Below are positions 37,501 through 52,500 of a stretch of 64,000 nucleotides of DNA, one piece after another. Origin of the DNA: Macropodus opercularis (Eukaryota; Chordata; Actinopteri; Anabantiformes; Osphronemidae); assembly GCA_030770545.1 (NCBI GenBank), contig JAUCMP010000026.1, positions 1,716,501 to 1,780,500 on the forward strand, written 5' to 3'. The first letter of the stretch is position 1; each line of letters starts with the position of its first letter. The position numbers and the translations under genes were made by a program. The notes beneath the pieces are model-generated. The model saw only the letters and a program-made list of their open reading frames with translations, was not told the DNA's origin and ran no database searches.

Positions 37501-40500
37501 TTGAAGGAGGCGTTTAATATTTCACAGACTACGCAAGCAGCTGCATTCTTCCTGAGAAATAAATGAGATCAATATAAGTGGAGCCAGAAAAAAACGACAC
37601 AAGTCCAATGATGGGTCAAATGCACAGATACACAACCTGACAGCTCCCACTTCAACCAGGAGGTTATAAGCTTGTCATGAGGTGCTGCATAGACTGCAGC
37701 CCAACACAGTTTGGGTAAAGCTGAATAAGTTGATTAATTGTGGGGAAAAAGGAACAGTAAGAGAACATCTTTAATTTGGCCTGACGTACGCAGGAGAGCG
37801 AGCGTCGCTTAACAGGACTCTGAACCGACTGCAGCCAGTTACATGTCACCTGACAGACATGCGTCACCTGGATACTGTACAGATGATTCACTCCTCATTC
37901 AGCTGCTTACTCAGCCTTGTTCACGTGGTTTCAGAGATTAGGGATAACACAGCCGTCTAGTATCCAAGGAGCTTTTCATCAGCCACAGAAAGAAAGAATA
38001 GAAATAAAGTAGTTGGTACGTCAGCATACAAAGGCCCAAACAGATGAGAAACAGCGTCTCCTACTGTATAAGCTCCCTGTGACGTGACGTGAAGACAGAT
38101 GTTCAGCATCACGATTAGACGCCGAAATGTCTGATCAGCGCTGAGCGTTGGAGACGCTGCCGTCGAATGATCTACTGACACCAACTCCTGTTAAGAGCCA
38201 GGTTCACTGTGAGGTAAGGATGCTGGCAGATCTAACGGTGGCCCAGGCTGCATCACAGCCTGCGTCTACGCAGCATCCGTTTTCACAGCAAAGCAACACA
38301 ATTGATTTACTGGATAAAAAAGCAGATGGAGGAGCGTCTGAATATGGCAGTAAACAAACTTTATAGATTCGGTCAAGCTCCCTCAGCCTCTCTGCAAACA
38401 GCCGGCTCTCCCGTCTAACATCCAGGTAACCTTCCTTTCAACAGCAACATCTGCTTAAACTAATGTGCTTTTGTTGGAACGTTCACAATTAGGTGTTGTA
38501 CTGTACACCTGGGAACGGTCCACAATCAATAGCCCGTGCTGCTGAACAATAAGATGCACCAGTGCAGTGGGTCTGTATCAGGCAGGAGCAAAAGCTTCGA
38601 GCTCGAGGGCAACCGAGGTTCTGCCAGTTTTATCAGCAATTAGGAAAACGCAGGACGCAGAAAAGCAGCAGTTTAAATATCCGTATTTCTGCCTTTTAAA
38701 TTTACTGGCAAAACATTTTCTTTGTCCACATCAAGGACCAATTTTACAGGTTTGGCCAAACGATGAGCTCAGGAAAACATTAGCCACTGTATAAGCTCTG
38801 GTTGGGTCTCCACCAAATCCCGAGGGAGAAACACCAAGTTAGCAGCCAAATGCTAAACGATGGCCATCAGACACCGAAAACGCAAACATTTACATGGACG
38901 CCACCGTCCCTCATCAGCAACAGCAGCTACAACCTCAGGGGCACCACACTTTAAATGTGATGCAGGCGATTAGCATTGTGTGCCTGAAGGAGCTTCAGCT
39001 GCGTTTACCTGAAGCTGTGAAGACTTCACAGTAGCTGTGCTCAGCTGTCCATCAGCAGCACAGCCAGTGGAAAGTGCTGCAGGTAACACGTGCACAGCTC
39101 CAGCAGCCTATTGTGTCTCTGGGATGTGAGCTGATCCACAAGTGGATGCTGATGCTGCCCGACACTCAGAAATTCCAAACATAAGTCTCAGCTACAGTCT
39201 GAGTTGGCCTGAGGCTTCACCTCAGCCGTCTGTGGAATCTTCGGCCTCTGGTCTGCCACCATCTGGGAGGCAGAACCTGGAGAACAACCGTCCTGGAAGG
39301 AGTCTTACAGAAGACGCAATCTGCTCAAATCTCATTATCCTGTGGTGCGAGTAGGCAGCTGCTCTAGACTGAACACCAGGCGACAACCAGAAGAAAGAGC
39401 AGGTACAGCGCAAGTCTCCTACTTCATGAACGGCTCTGGTTGTGCTGATGTTGTGTGATGTTCGTCTGCACGTGCATGTGTGTCCAGAGCCTGTGGCAGA
39501 GCGAACGGGGCATAAATGCAGCTTATTATGAGACGTGAACCTGCACACGCGCGAAAACGGAGCATGAGCAGCGACGCACGACCGCAAACACGCGAAGCAG
39601 GAGAAAGTGTCAAGGTGCAGAACTAGACCCGCTGCAGACTGACCTTCATGGAAACAAGGCCGTCACAACCCGGTGCCTAATGATTTCCCTTATTCACATG
39701 CGATTAGTTCATTGGTCACATACATTTATTACGTGGTTCTTCTCCCATCATGGAGCTTGTTCGTTTACAGAGGGTTCATCAGCACGTTGTGCAGAAAGCA
39801 GATGCCTGTTAGAGTCATGAATGATGTGGGCGACTGGAGAAGACGATAAAACCGATAATGGACACTACAGTCGAGACGGGTTTCTAATTACTCATCTGAC
39901 CCACTGATGGCCTGAAACATCTCTCACAGCAGCTGCAGGTAAATCACAGCAGCATTAAAATACATTTTGTGGATCCACTCTCATTGGCTCTCTTACATGC
40001 GTGTCTGGCCATTGTCAAAGTGAGCAGCAGTGAGACCGAGTGCGTCAGCAGAGCACATGGAAAGGAGGAGGGGAGAAAAAAGCCAGATGCAGAGGAGAAG
40101 GATGATGGATACGAGGGACGACTGATGGCGAACAGAAAAAGCAACGCGTTGGAGAGGTCGGACGCCTGGACGCAGGGAACACGTGCACGAACTCACGCCG
40201 AGCATCTCAGCGCTCCACATTAAGGCCTTTATTTATTGATGCGCGTGTCGATCGAGCTCTCAATCATCCTTCAGCATCACTGAAGGGAGACTGCAGAGCG
40301 CGGAGGGGAGGGAGGGGAGGTGCAGAGAGAGGAGAAAGAAAGTCTTCATCTGTGAAGTGATGTTAGCTGCTTGCTGCTTCTCTCTCGCTTCATCTTTCCA
40401 TCTCTGCGGCGCTGAGGTGGGGGGTAGAGGACGCACGCTGTGAATACTGACAAGGGAGAAGGCTTTGATCCCGCCTCCCTCGCTCTCTCATCGTCTCCAC

Positions 40501-43500
40501 ATCCTATTGTCTCTCTTCCTCTCTTTTCTCCTGCCATCCCTTCCACTTTCTCACCTCCGGCCTCCTGCCGTCTGCGCCAAACGCCTCTCCGTCCATCACA
40601 GGCTCCCTCTTGCCCTAAATCTGCTTCCCTCAGTGTAAACGTCCTCCAACCACAGTAAATACTCCATCAAAGAGCAGCCGACAATCAAAGCAACAGCAAC
40701 AAATGAATAAAAAGTTGTGACAGTTTGTGACGAGATAAAAGCAGAAAAATTACGTGAAGGAGGCTGGAAACAAAAACTCTCCGATGGAGCAATTACTGAG
40801 AAGATTCAGTGAGGGAGCATTTAACAGATCGACTCAGCATCTGAAGCCAAGCAGATCGCACAAGGACTGTAGCTCGAGCTTTTCCAGGGGGGAGAAGCAG
40901 AGACGAGTGTTTGAAATGTCAGGCTGTCAGAGCAACACCCGGTTGGTTCATGTAAACCAGCCAGAGTCCAGATCACATAACTCGCCTGTAAAGGTTTCAC
41001 TGCACTGAATGAGCCTAGAGCCACTCAAATTAAAATTCCTCCACACGCAGACCTCCAGCTGTGCTGCGTCGCATCACAACGTGGGAAGTCGTCCGTCAGC
41101 CATAGCTCGTACCAGACAGAGGAAGCTGTCACGGAACAGCAGACGCTCTTCGACTGTGGCAAACACAGGCAGCGCCGTGTGGTGTCCTAGCAGAGGGCAG
41201 AGGGCCTAGTGCTCTCCGTCCAAACGGACCCAAGAACACCACAAAAACAAACCGAGCCAAAACGAATCCACCCCAGTCGCCCGTACGTCTCCCAGCCGTT
41301 GGCTTTGGAGACAGAAGAAGCGAACTTGGAGATGTGGGAGATTTAAAAAGTAAAGACAGTCTGATGATGAGATGAAACAGAATCAAAGAGCACAGCAGCG
41401 GAGCGTCGACACAGGTACTGGGTCAGTATAAGCCGCAGCAGCGCTAGCAGCCTGGATGCTACCAGCACAGACGAGGTCACCTACAGAGCAGCGCGGCTGG
41501 GATCAGAAGTCAGCAATAAGACACTGGCGCTGATCCAAACTCTAATTATACACACCGTCTCTGTGGAATTAAGATTAGCAGGGTTTAGATGTTAGAACTC
41601 GGAGGAAGCCACACACACAAAACGTGAATGACACCAGTACAAACCGCAGTGAAGCAGCTATAAATCCAAGCAGCCCACACACAGACACCATGTATTATTC
41701 ATTCAGCGAACCCCAAACCTCCACGAGCACAAATGTAGCGTCAGCATCCTTGTACTTGCACGTGTGCTGTACATACTAGGAGTAAACTCTGCTTGGTGCT
41801 CATTGCTTTTGAAAGCTCTGCTAACGTGTGGGCAGCGGTGAGCTACAGTGGCCCAGTTCCTTGAAACATTCTTCGTAATCACGTCTCGATGAATCTCGTC
41901 AGGTCCACCATGCAGGGGTTTCCGTTAACAAGGTCTTACGACCTTCAGCCTGCTGCTCTTCTTTCGTCTTCATCTATCTCCCCTCTCGCTTCAGGGTTGA
42001 TCACCTCAGAAGTAGGCCTGTAGTTCTGTGTGGTGGAGCGAACTGACCTCAGGAGGGAGCAGGAGATGGAAGCAGCTCACTGAATCTGGACACATCTGCA
42101 GGACCTTAAAGCTACGACCACAGCTGGAGGGACGACGTCACTGTTAACTAATAAAAGCGAACATTGGGAATGTGCCTTAGACGCTTGGGATGAGTTTATC
42201 GCTTGTATGGTTTAAATCTGATGCTCTTCCATCATTTGCATTCTGCTGCACAGAATTCAATTAGCTGGGCTTTCAAAGGATAGTTTTCATATGGCCAAGT
42301 TCTGTTTCGGGGAATTGCAGAGACTGCAGAGAATTACAGCAGTATTGGTTTTAATGGACGTCCTCATGAGTTATGAGCAAATAAAATCTAGGGTTGAATA
42401 GAAATGAACAGAGCGCACTGCTCCAAATGAGCAAAGCTATAATAAAAACCCGATCTGCTGATAATTCATTTCCTGATGGCGTCGTTTATCATCTCGTTTT
42501 AAGACCAGGAGTTGTTCGATAATCATTACATGTTAGAGATGTTATTGTATTAGATGGTAATTGACTGGAGAAGCGGGTTTTACTGCTTCAGCTCCGGCCC
42601 AGTTGAAACGCAGCAGATCAGTGTCACCAGCCCAACGCGGTGGGGCCCGTGTGAGGGCAGGCGGGCTGACTGGGGTCACCTTGAGCAATCTACCAGCCGG
42701 GTGAGATAAGGTGAGGGTCCTCCCTCTCCCGCGCCTGGTGCCGTGGATGCGGCCACAGCTGGAGCGGTGGGAGGAGAGATGTCCCGATAGAGCTCGACAG
42801 CCGAGACAAACAACACATTACTCTGGGAAGAATGTGTCAATGTGCTTTCACGTCGTTAAAAAAGATGAGGTGATGATTTAGTTTCTTCGCTTTGTCGAGA
42901 TGTGGGATTTTTTTTTCTCCCTCAGTCGTCAGCTCAAAGGATGAAAGAAAAACCATTATAGTTGAAAAAGCTTTTAAATGAAAATAAAATCATCACCTGT
43001 GCATTTGTGCTCAGGTTCTAGAGGCAGAGTTTCCCTGGAGAGCCACCTGCTGCTCTGTTACACTGTCAATCAGCAGAACTTTGTACATTTACAAATTCAC
43101 ATCTGTGCGTTTCAAAGAGAGAAGGAAGCGGCGGCGGGAGGCGACTCCTTGAGTTCGCACTGCACAGAGCCAGTAGACATTTTGAACGCGTACGTGACAG
43201 CTACGGCGCCGTTAATAAAGTGCTGGCGACGCCTCCAACGGACGAGAGTTCCTTCAGCTTCCATAAAGCCGCGCTGCCCCTCTGCAGCACAATATCACTG
43301 AACTGTAACGACAAGCACGGCCTCAACAGTCTGCCTTCAAGGGCACAATTATTCTTACTGAGAGCAGCCAGAGTAGAATTCAATTTGGAGGCTGTACAAT
43401 AGAAACACTCCAGCTCTTCCACCAAAATTCCCCTCGCAAGGTCGCGAACGCCACATTTCCTGAATCCACAAGGAGCGTTTCACATTAACATTTGAGTCCC

Positions 43501-46500
43501 TTCCGTGAGGCCTAAACGAGCACAACGGTTTCATAACCCTCACTTTACCAGTTCACACTTGAGCGGCAAATCTTGGGCTTCGGCGTTCGAGTGGGTGAGT
43601 TTACACGGTCAACAAGTGGCGTTCGTGAATGCGCTGGAACCACGTCCTAGAAGTGTGAAGAGCATTTGACACCATCTGTCACCATCTACGCCCACTGGCC
43701 TTTATTAGGTCCAGCTGTGCAGCCTGATCCAACCCAACCATCAGTTCTACGTCCACATTTCACTGTGTTCACGTTGATGGGTTCTAAACTTCTGCTGCTT
43801 TTCTGCTTCTATTTTTGACTAGAAACAAACCTAAGCTGATTATAAATTAGCGTGTCCCCAGGCTGTGTTAGTCCTAAGAAAACGAGGCTAAAGATAAGGT
43901 TTGGCTCGCTCACACTGCTGCCCTCCTTGATGTTCTGCCGTCCGCCGCCGCCGCCGTCAGATTGCCGACAGCAGGGAAGCGTCTCAGTTTTAATTATAGC
44001 GGTCACATGTTCCGACGGGGACGTCCGCCCTGCTGCACCTGATGGTCCATTTTAACAAACATCCAGCCTGCAGAAGCAAACAGCAACGCATAACTACCTG
44101 GATTAGAATGTGTTAGAGAGCATTATGGAGAAGTGCACCGTAAGGGGGGGAACAGCTGCAAAGCAAAGGTGGAGAGATTGTTTTTCTCTTTCTTCCCTGC
44201 TCATGTGTGAACTACATTCACGTCCAGCCATCTGCTGCTGGGACGGCTGTGTGCAGGGGTCGGGCGCAGCCTCGCTGGAGAGAGGATCCTCCTTATCATT
44301 ACGCATGATTCTGGAAACTAATTTGATGCGGAGCTCTATGTGCTCCTCCATATCTCATTGTACACCGGGTCCCTGCTTATTCAGAGCATCTCGGTGCCAA
44401 TCTCTCCCACTCTACTGAGCTTTCACACCGAACCATCTGCTGCAGACCTCGCTGCGTTAGGCTGTGGGAGAGTCAAAGCGGAGCTGGTGAAGTCTGAATG
44501 TGATGGAGCGTGTGGGCTGATGAGACTGTGTTAATGGACTGACTGGCTGCCTGATTACAGACATGTCATTTAAACCAACAGCTACTCCAGGTAGCACGGC
44601 TGTTATTTTAATCCTGCTATGACCTTTCAGCCGTACAGTAGCTGCTATATTTAACACTGAAGAAACTCGACTTTGAAAACACATTGGATTTAAGCCTGAA
44701 TACAGAATCGATAAAGGGCCCTCGCTGGTAACAGCCGGACCCTGGTGCAATAAAACACAGCCGGACTATTTTTACAGCTCACCTTGCGACCGCCGTCATG
44801 AACGGTATATTGGCTGCTGCTGCGATAACTTCCCAGAGTTGTAAAATCCCAGCTGAGCCTTTAAGCCTTTAAATGCACGGCTCCAGTTACTTCAGACAGA
44901 CGTGGCTTACTCGTCAGTACACACTAATTTGCAAAGTTATTCTCGGTCCGTGCCAAGGTGTGAAGTGAAAACAGGTTTGCCGTTCCTCTGACTGGAATAT
45001 ACTGAAAGGCAGATGTTCCCCAACGAGCGTGATTCTGCTGTACACACCATCACTGCTGTGCAGAAGTCGGCCTCATACCCAAACTAAATTCTCCCTCTGG
45101 TACGTCTGTCACATTCTAAGACTTTATCTTTTCACCTCCCCTTGAACTTTGGTGCCTAAGTCAGTTGTCTTCGTGCATAAAGTCAATCAAACTGTGATGC
45201 TGCACCCTGTAGCCAATCGTTCGTGATTGTGTTGCCATGACAACAGCTCTGACAAGCGACTCCCACCATAACCTGTGATGTGTGTGATGCTGCAGGAAGA
45301 GAACATGTTGAAGCGGCGTTTGCATAACAAACTACAGTTGGCAACCTTCAATCTAATTAAGCAACTTTCTAGGCAAACCAATTAAAATGCAGCTTTGCTT
45401 GACTGGTTCCGAAAAGACGGAGACTGGGAAGCACACGCTCACGCTGGAGAGCCAGCGAGCCACAGGGACAGTCATGGCCAGAGGTCACAGTTCTCCCCGT
45501 CTACAGAGGTGGGAGGAGATGGGAACGGACAGGAGGCCACGGGACGAGGTGAGGAGCTCGATGGCACAGCAGCCAAGGAACCGCTTCACAGAGACATTAA
45601 AGCATCATACAAATAATACAATGAACTTTTAGGTTTTTAATAAACAGCATTCATCATTACGCTTCACACAAAGCCTCAAGGATGCATCCTTCCAACCCTC
45701 TTACAAAATCTCTTCTGCTATAAAGGAAACCTGATGTTAACGCTTCTTCTGTGTGTACGTACGCCAGGATGAATGTACGGTTTGAGCAACGTGATAGAGC
45801 TGAACCTTTGTTGCTGTTTTCTTACTGCCTTTCGAGCGGCGTGAAATGTTTACAATGCGTTCGTGGCTTTACTTCGGGGAAACCTCGCAGGTTAATACAT
45901 TTAAATAAAGCAAACGAAACACGTGACTTGAAGGAGCAGAACCATTTCACAGCCGCCTGCCTCGTTAAGGCCTCAGATCTTTCCCTCTGATCTGCTCTCA
46001 TTCTTTAGGAACTTTCATGTGTGGACTGTCTTCCCCTCACAGGATCATCAAAGAGGGAAGAGGAACGGTGGCCGTTCATTCCTGGCAGAACGTGCGAGAG
46101 CCCCAGCTCTGCACAACACTTCATTAACACCCCACAACCTGAGCTGTATAACATTTGATTAGAAAAAAAAGGTTCAGTGTACACATCACAGGCCATTGAG
46201 CAGCTTTCCACTCATTTTATGACATAATAGCAGGTATTTCCAGCAGCGGCCTGAGCCTTGACACCTTTGGTTGACATTCATATTTATAGCCGAGCATTGC
46301 AGCGGTGGTAACGGGGAAAAGGGGTGAGGAGGGCAGTTTAATGGGGTAATAAATATGTGAGGGTATCTGGAGACATTTATGTGGCTTCCTCCCTCTCCTT
46401 CCTCCCGGCGTTGTGCCTCTGGCGTAGTGTAAAGAACCCGCAACACAGTTAATCATGTTGGGACGCAGCGGCAGCGATCACGGATATTATCACATTGTGC

Positions 46501-49500
46501 ATTTCTGTCGATACCTCAGGGTGCACTACGCGTCTAATATATGCCAGGTTACGCGTGATGTATGTCCGTGTTAGCGCCACGATGGATGTCTGGTAAATAC
46601 ACGCGCTGTCATTAGGAGGAGATTTCTGTGGAGGTACAGTATGGAGGGAGAGACATCAGCAGGGTATGAACAGCAGCCGACGATAAAGATGCTGGAGAAG
46701 ATAAACTGAGAGGAAAGATCGCCGCGAAAACTGACAATGAGCATCAAAGACTGATTGTAATGTGAGCCACAGAGTCATTCTAAGAGGTTTACTGCCCCTT
46801 TATGAATCAATACAAATGATTCAACTGCTACAGCGCCAGGTACTAAAATCCCAGCCTTTGTGCGTCTGAGCAGACTTTCACACTCTGTCCTGAGGCACAG
46901 ACTGCGACCGTTCAAGCAGCGCCATCATTACAGTATTTTGCATCATGATGTACAAGTCCGTCTCAGGATGCTAGCGCAGAATCTGCGATCTAATTAGCCC
47001 GCTCGCTCTTCTCTCCTAAAAAAATCAGCTTTTATCATTCGTGCGTGTTACGAGCCTCCGTGTGCCGAGCGTGAAACCCGTCGCTGCCGCAATCTTTACG
47101 AATCGGCTCTGCAGACGTACAGGAAGTCAGTTCAGCTGGAGCTGCAGGCTCGCTCGCCTTCAAACGTCCTGCTGGAATAATCAACCAACTGGTTGCAGTG
47201 GTTTTATCGCGACTAAAAGGCTGGTGCCTTTGTGGCACAAAAAGGCTCGGTTGGGCCAGTCTATTGCCATCTGGCAGCTCCAGCTCCTTCAAAGGAACTG
47301 TCAGCTCTCAAAGGAAGGCTTTGATTATGACTCAGGCAGGACAGGAATACACACATATGTACACACATCCATGTACACACATGAGAAAACACACGCCCCC
47401 CCCCAGCGCTTTGAAACACACAGACCACTACAGGTGGGTTGTTCCAAAAGCCTTCACCAGCCTCAGCAGGTGTTCGTCTGCTATCACAGCGAGAAGAACC
47501 TCAAACGCAGTCAGAAATTTATTTTTACTCTGTGCTAAAAATTTACAGCTGAAAACCTGCCGGTGCCAGGATAAGAACTCATTGAGGCCGATGACATCAT
47601 TGAGGTACTTGCCAAACTGGTGGGGGCTGAATCTGAATTCAGGGCGTGACGGTGCGTTCACATGCAAGTATAAGTTCAGCTCTTTCTCTGTTGACCTTTG
47701 ACCCTTCAGAACCAAACTACATAAAACAGATGGACGGAGAGTCGTCCGTTAGCGCCTGGTGGCTCGGACCATTAACGTGTCAGTGATTTATTATCAGCCT
47801 GATGAGGTCCATGGTTCTAAACAGTAGCTGCCTCTGCCTTCATGTGTATAAATGGCTCATCAGCTGGAGGACAGCGCCGGCCAACATTTATTAGTTGGGA
47901 AACTAGATCATCATCCAGTTAGATAAATAAACGGGTTAGACTTTGGGGCCGTTGCCTTTTTGGATCACGCTACTTCCACAGAGCTGCTCCAACAGGGCTT
48001 CTCTGCGTTGAATGTTGGCCACTGCGTGTCCCACTGTCCTGGGACGTCAAGGAGGTAAACATGGGAATAATCAGATGCAAATGTGTGGCACTGTATGGTG
48101 ATGCAAGCGCTGAGTAACTGGGAGAGAATGTGGGCAGGAAGCCTGGAGGGACAGCGAGACGACGGCAGTAACCAGAGTCGAACTGGTGGAAGACGCGCAG
48201 CTGCATTTAGACACGAAGACATCAAAGACTGTCTGCTACGTTCATATGAGCAGGATGAGCTAAAAAATTACGCTCAATTACAACCTTTCCAGACTGTGTG
48301 TGTGTTGGTGCAGCACTGAAATAATGAGGCTATAAACACAAAGCCTACGCATTTGGTGGAAGTAAAAGAAAACCTGCTTTACACAGAAACCACTACGTGT
48401 CATCTTACAGTTGGGAACAGACTCGGTGAGATGTTACGCCCAGACATAAATCTTTACGATCTCTCTCGCTGCTCACGGTGGCTGAGGAGAGGGCTACAAG
48501 TGAGCACAACCTGCTGCCGAGCATGTTAAAGAAGTCACAGTCCTAATTGAAGCCGACGTCTGCGATAAAACTAATATAGTATCTGCTTCCTCCCAGCCTA
48601 CGCCTTCCCCCCGGGTCGGTGTGAAGAGCTCCGTGATTCATCCCATGTCTTTGTGGGTTTACGAACACAGGTACCTATAGTTTAATTTGGTGCTTTGGAA
48701 GCATTTGAGGACGACAGAATTAAAACTAAAAAGAAGAAGCAGCAGAAATGATGACTACAGGACGAGGGCATCACAAAGGGAATCATTAATAGTCCCTTCA
48801 GACAGGTCTCGCTGCTGATGTGTCTTCGTCAGGATTTTAGTGCAGCCACCTCTGAGACGGAAATATTAATCCTGGCAGAGAGGCCGCGTCATTAAGGTTC
48901 CCACCTGCTGTTCCAGCTTTCCATCACGACTGGATGGCACATTCCACTTGGACTGAGACGACAACGCCACAACACCTACTTTGTGCGAAAAAAGACTTTT
49001 ACGTCAATGCGTCCAATGATTTAATTACATTAAAATGCAAAGCTGCGGGACTCAGGAGGACTCCTCAAAAATAGATGAGAAAGCCTGCTGCTATCTGCAA
49101 CAGTGACTGGCAGACACGTCTACGCTCATTAAGCGGCAGGTCTGCAAGCAGCCAGCGCTGAGTGGAAGCACGAGTCAGGCACCATTTTGACTGTCGTGCG
49201 GGATTTAAGGGACCTGATGCAACGACTCTTTACTTCTTTCAAGACAATGATCGAGTCTGATTCACGGACGGCGCAGCAGCTACAGATCAGAGGCTGGAGC
49301 GTTGGGTCCCAGACTGAACTGAAGGCATCGTGATATGATGCTGGCTGACATTTCTCATGAACTTCTGATTGCTGTAATTTACCAATCATAGTTTAATGAT
49401 TGATAAATTACACCAATCACGCCCCTCTTTCACTCAGTATTTATGAACAGGGCTGTAGCATCAGGCATGTTTGTTTAGAGCAGATGTATGCACACTGAAC

Positions 49501-52500
49501 AAGTTAAATAAGTGGCTTAATCAGCTGCACTAATGACTTCACCGCACAATACTGGAAAATTCTGGAGATTAGGCATCTTACTAATCAGACGCCATGAAAG
49601 GCACTCGGGTCGACATTCCTGTTATCCATGTAGATTTTCCCGGGGACACCAGGCTAATTTTATTTAGAGGTGAGCATGTAGAGGGCCCAGCTGGACGGCG
49701 GGGGAGAGAGCAGAGTGGGTGCAGGTGAAGGGAGGATGTTAAGAGGCATCTAGAGGTTAGGGCGATGACAGCGCTGCGAGCCGGGTTACAGCCAAAAGGC
49801 ACTTCAGCTCGGATGGCGAGTGTGAAAAGCATAAAGCAAAAGTTCACATTAAGCACAACATTAGCTTTAATGCCCTCAGACGCTGACACACACACACACA
49901 CACACACACGCGCCCACGTGCTCACAGCCGTTCAGCCACTCATTGAAAAGCTGGTCCAAACCCTTCTGGAAACACAAAAACTGCTCTCCACCAGCTGAAC
50001 GTGTGTCCTTCCTGGATGTAAATGAAACACCACGGTTGTCTTGGACAATGTCTTTAAGAACTGAAGTCACGAGCTGAGCACATCCTTTGTGGCGGCTGCC
50101 GTCTTAGGAAGCATAAACCGATCACGCAGGAGCTTTGTCAGGGCGTCAGCGCCGTAAACGTGTTTGAACAACTGTTAGAAGCTTCGCGGCGCATCCAGCA
50201 ACAGACGACGGGATGCACGCAACTCTGTCCTCATGCGGTTTTTATTTTACTTTTGTTGTCAATCTGCCGCCAAACATCTAAACCTCTGAATTAGTTTGAA
50301 ATGTCTGAGGGAAGAAAACTGTCATTTACTCTTTTGGTGCTTTTCACACGCTTGACAGACGGCGTTGGAACCTGGATCCAGTCCTGTCAACTGAACTAAT
50401 GACTAGAGTTTCTACCAGTCGACTCAAAAAGACTTGAAACACGTGCTGGGCCTTTGCCACTGAGCCAATTAATTAAGGTCAGTGCACTTCAGTAACTTCA
50501 CCTGCTGACAGCTTACAACGAAACGCTGTTAGCTGGAAGTGTTGAGTATCAGAAGCCCTGTGGTTTGATAAATGCTTTTTGATTGTGACGCTTCCACACA
50601 TCAACAGATTCTGAATTACTGTTCTGATAATTGTATTTCTATCATACGTCTGCCTCCGTCCTGCCGCATGAACGAGCTGCAGTTGACGCCAGGTTCAGCT
50701 GGATGAAAGCAGGCTTTACTTCGGGACATCAAACTATCAGCGAAATGGCTGCTGATGGCGAAATGCAATAGACTGAGACTCCACGAATCTGAAGCCGCGC
50801 AGGGAGACTCTGCCTCCACTAATTAACTCCTCTCCTTTGTGTTGGGTTGTAGGTAATCGCGTGACATCCACGAACCGATAGAATCTCTGTACTGAATTAA
50901 TTATCAAAAGGACGCTATATCGCTGGGTGATCTACAAGTGCACAGATAGAGAAATCAATCCTGCACGGAGCCTGGGGGAAACGCCACATATGAATATTAA
51001 TGTGAGCTGAAACATGGTCGCCAGGAGAAACGAGCATGTCCACAACATTTTAAATTGTACGGCAGGACACAAGCCAGCGATGTAGTAAAAGCAGAGCTCG
51101 CATTTTTAATCAGAGTTGATGCTTTTGCAATATTGATGGACAGAATCTGCTGCTTTGCTTCAGAGGATGTTTGCGTTTTCAGCATCAGGCTACAGGAGAG
51201 ACCATCTCCATAAAGTGGGTCGATAAGGTAGAATTGTTATTTAACGTAGTGCTTTTTGGTTTGACATTTGTTGGACAGAAAATACAGTAGAATGAACATG
51301 AATCATCCCATCAGACGCTGTAATAAACATGTTCCTCTTAATAAGAATGAGTAAATGTTGGACCAGGTTGCAGGACTCACCTCTCGCCGCCGCGACGCCC
51401 AGCAGCTCTGTTTGATCTTCCAAACCACAGCTGCCACCAGCAGCAGAGACAGGAAGCAGCTGTGGACAGACAGGCAGAAGAGACAGAATCAGACGTCCGC
51501 CAAACCCTCGGAGGCTCGGGATCAGCCTGTAAGTGGCGGAGAGAGGTGCGACCGTGTCACACATAAATCATTTCTTCTGCTTCAAACGGTTTGGATCTGA
51601 CAGCAGAGGTGATAACAGCCCACATTGATCTGACTGATTATTTAATGAGCTTTAGGTCCAAAGGCTGTGAAGAAAGTCTGCTCTGCTGTAGTTAATCCAG
51701 CCTTTAAAGTTTCCCGGCTAAACCCAGTCGGTTATGTGCTGTACAAATATGAAACGGCTTCAGTTACGTGCGGTATGTAACACGCAGAGGATGATGTAAG
51801 TAGATCACAAGATGTGAAGTGTAAAGGGTGTCAGACAGAGGAAGGAGCTGTCGAGCCACAGCGACATGAGACGGTAGAAAGGTCTGAGCCAGACTTCACA
51901 CTTTCCATTAAAGCCCTAGAGGTGTGAGGGTGGGAGGTCGGACACGGGGCCGTTTCATAAGACGACGCAGCTCTGAATGCTGGCATCCTCGTCGTCGGCA
52001 GCACGTTTCACAAGCCTTCGTGTGTCAGGAACCTCCCTACGCTGCAGACCTGGAGCCGACTCCAGGATTTCACGTCAACGTTCTGAAGCCACCGTTGTGG
52101 GTTGAAAAGACAAAGTGCGAGCGTGTGCACAGACGCATCAGAGAAAACCTCTCCTGCCGTCCGAGCTTCACTCGACGGTCGCGCCTTTCGCTGGTTTCCT
52201 GTCACATTGTCTCAGCCCAGTCTTCTTAGCTTCCACCTTGTATCAACTGGCTCCTGATGCGCGAGTATCAGCAGCCTGATGGCAAAATGGTCCAAATGCT
52301 GCCTAAAGAGCTTCCTCCAGAGGATCAACAGTGAAAACACACTCGGGCCATTAATGAATCAAGTGGAATGAAGTGAATCACCAGACTCCTGCTGTGCCAC
52401 CAACAGACGCTGCAGCTTAAACCCAGGATGTTGACCTTCGATGTCATCCTCGGCTCCCAATGGACGTCGGTGCCGCACTTCAAATCCCTGGAGCTGTTGC

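Larger units (their letters stand above)
35636..51380 (-). other. atrn 15.7-kb intron
   Basis: This is the intron between the transmembrane and MASRPFA exons. It contains a purine-rich stretch at 36360-36720 immediately followed by the 11/12-bp minisatellite at 36859-37310, a (AC)12 at 49886-49909, and long unremarkable sequence. The part at 42200-42560 is AT-rich and lacks open frames. It is a candidate conserved element by composition only. No further exons recognised. Confidence 0.6.

Noticed and set aside
36736..37504. Long frames of 220 and 243 residues on plus, and 170 and 180 on minus
   Set aside because: They coincide with the 11/12-bp minisatellite inside an atrn intron. Repetitive peptides in several frames at once are artefacts.
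50340..50480. Possible SINE fragment with a CACTGAGCCAATTAATTA wording
   Set aside because: Only a short resemblance to SINE heads. No B box at the expected distance.
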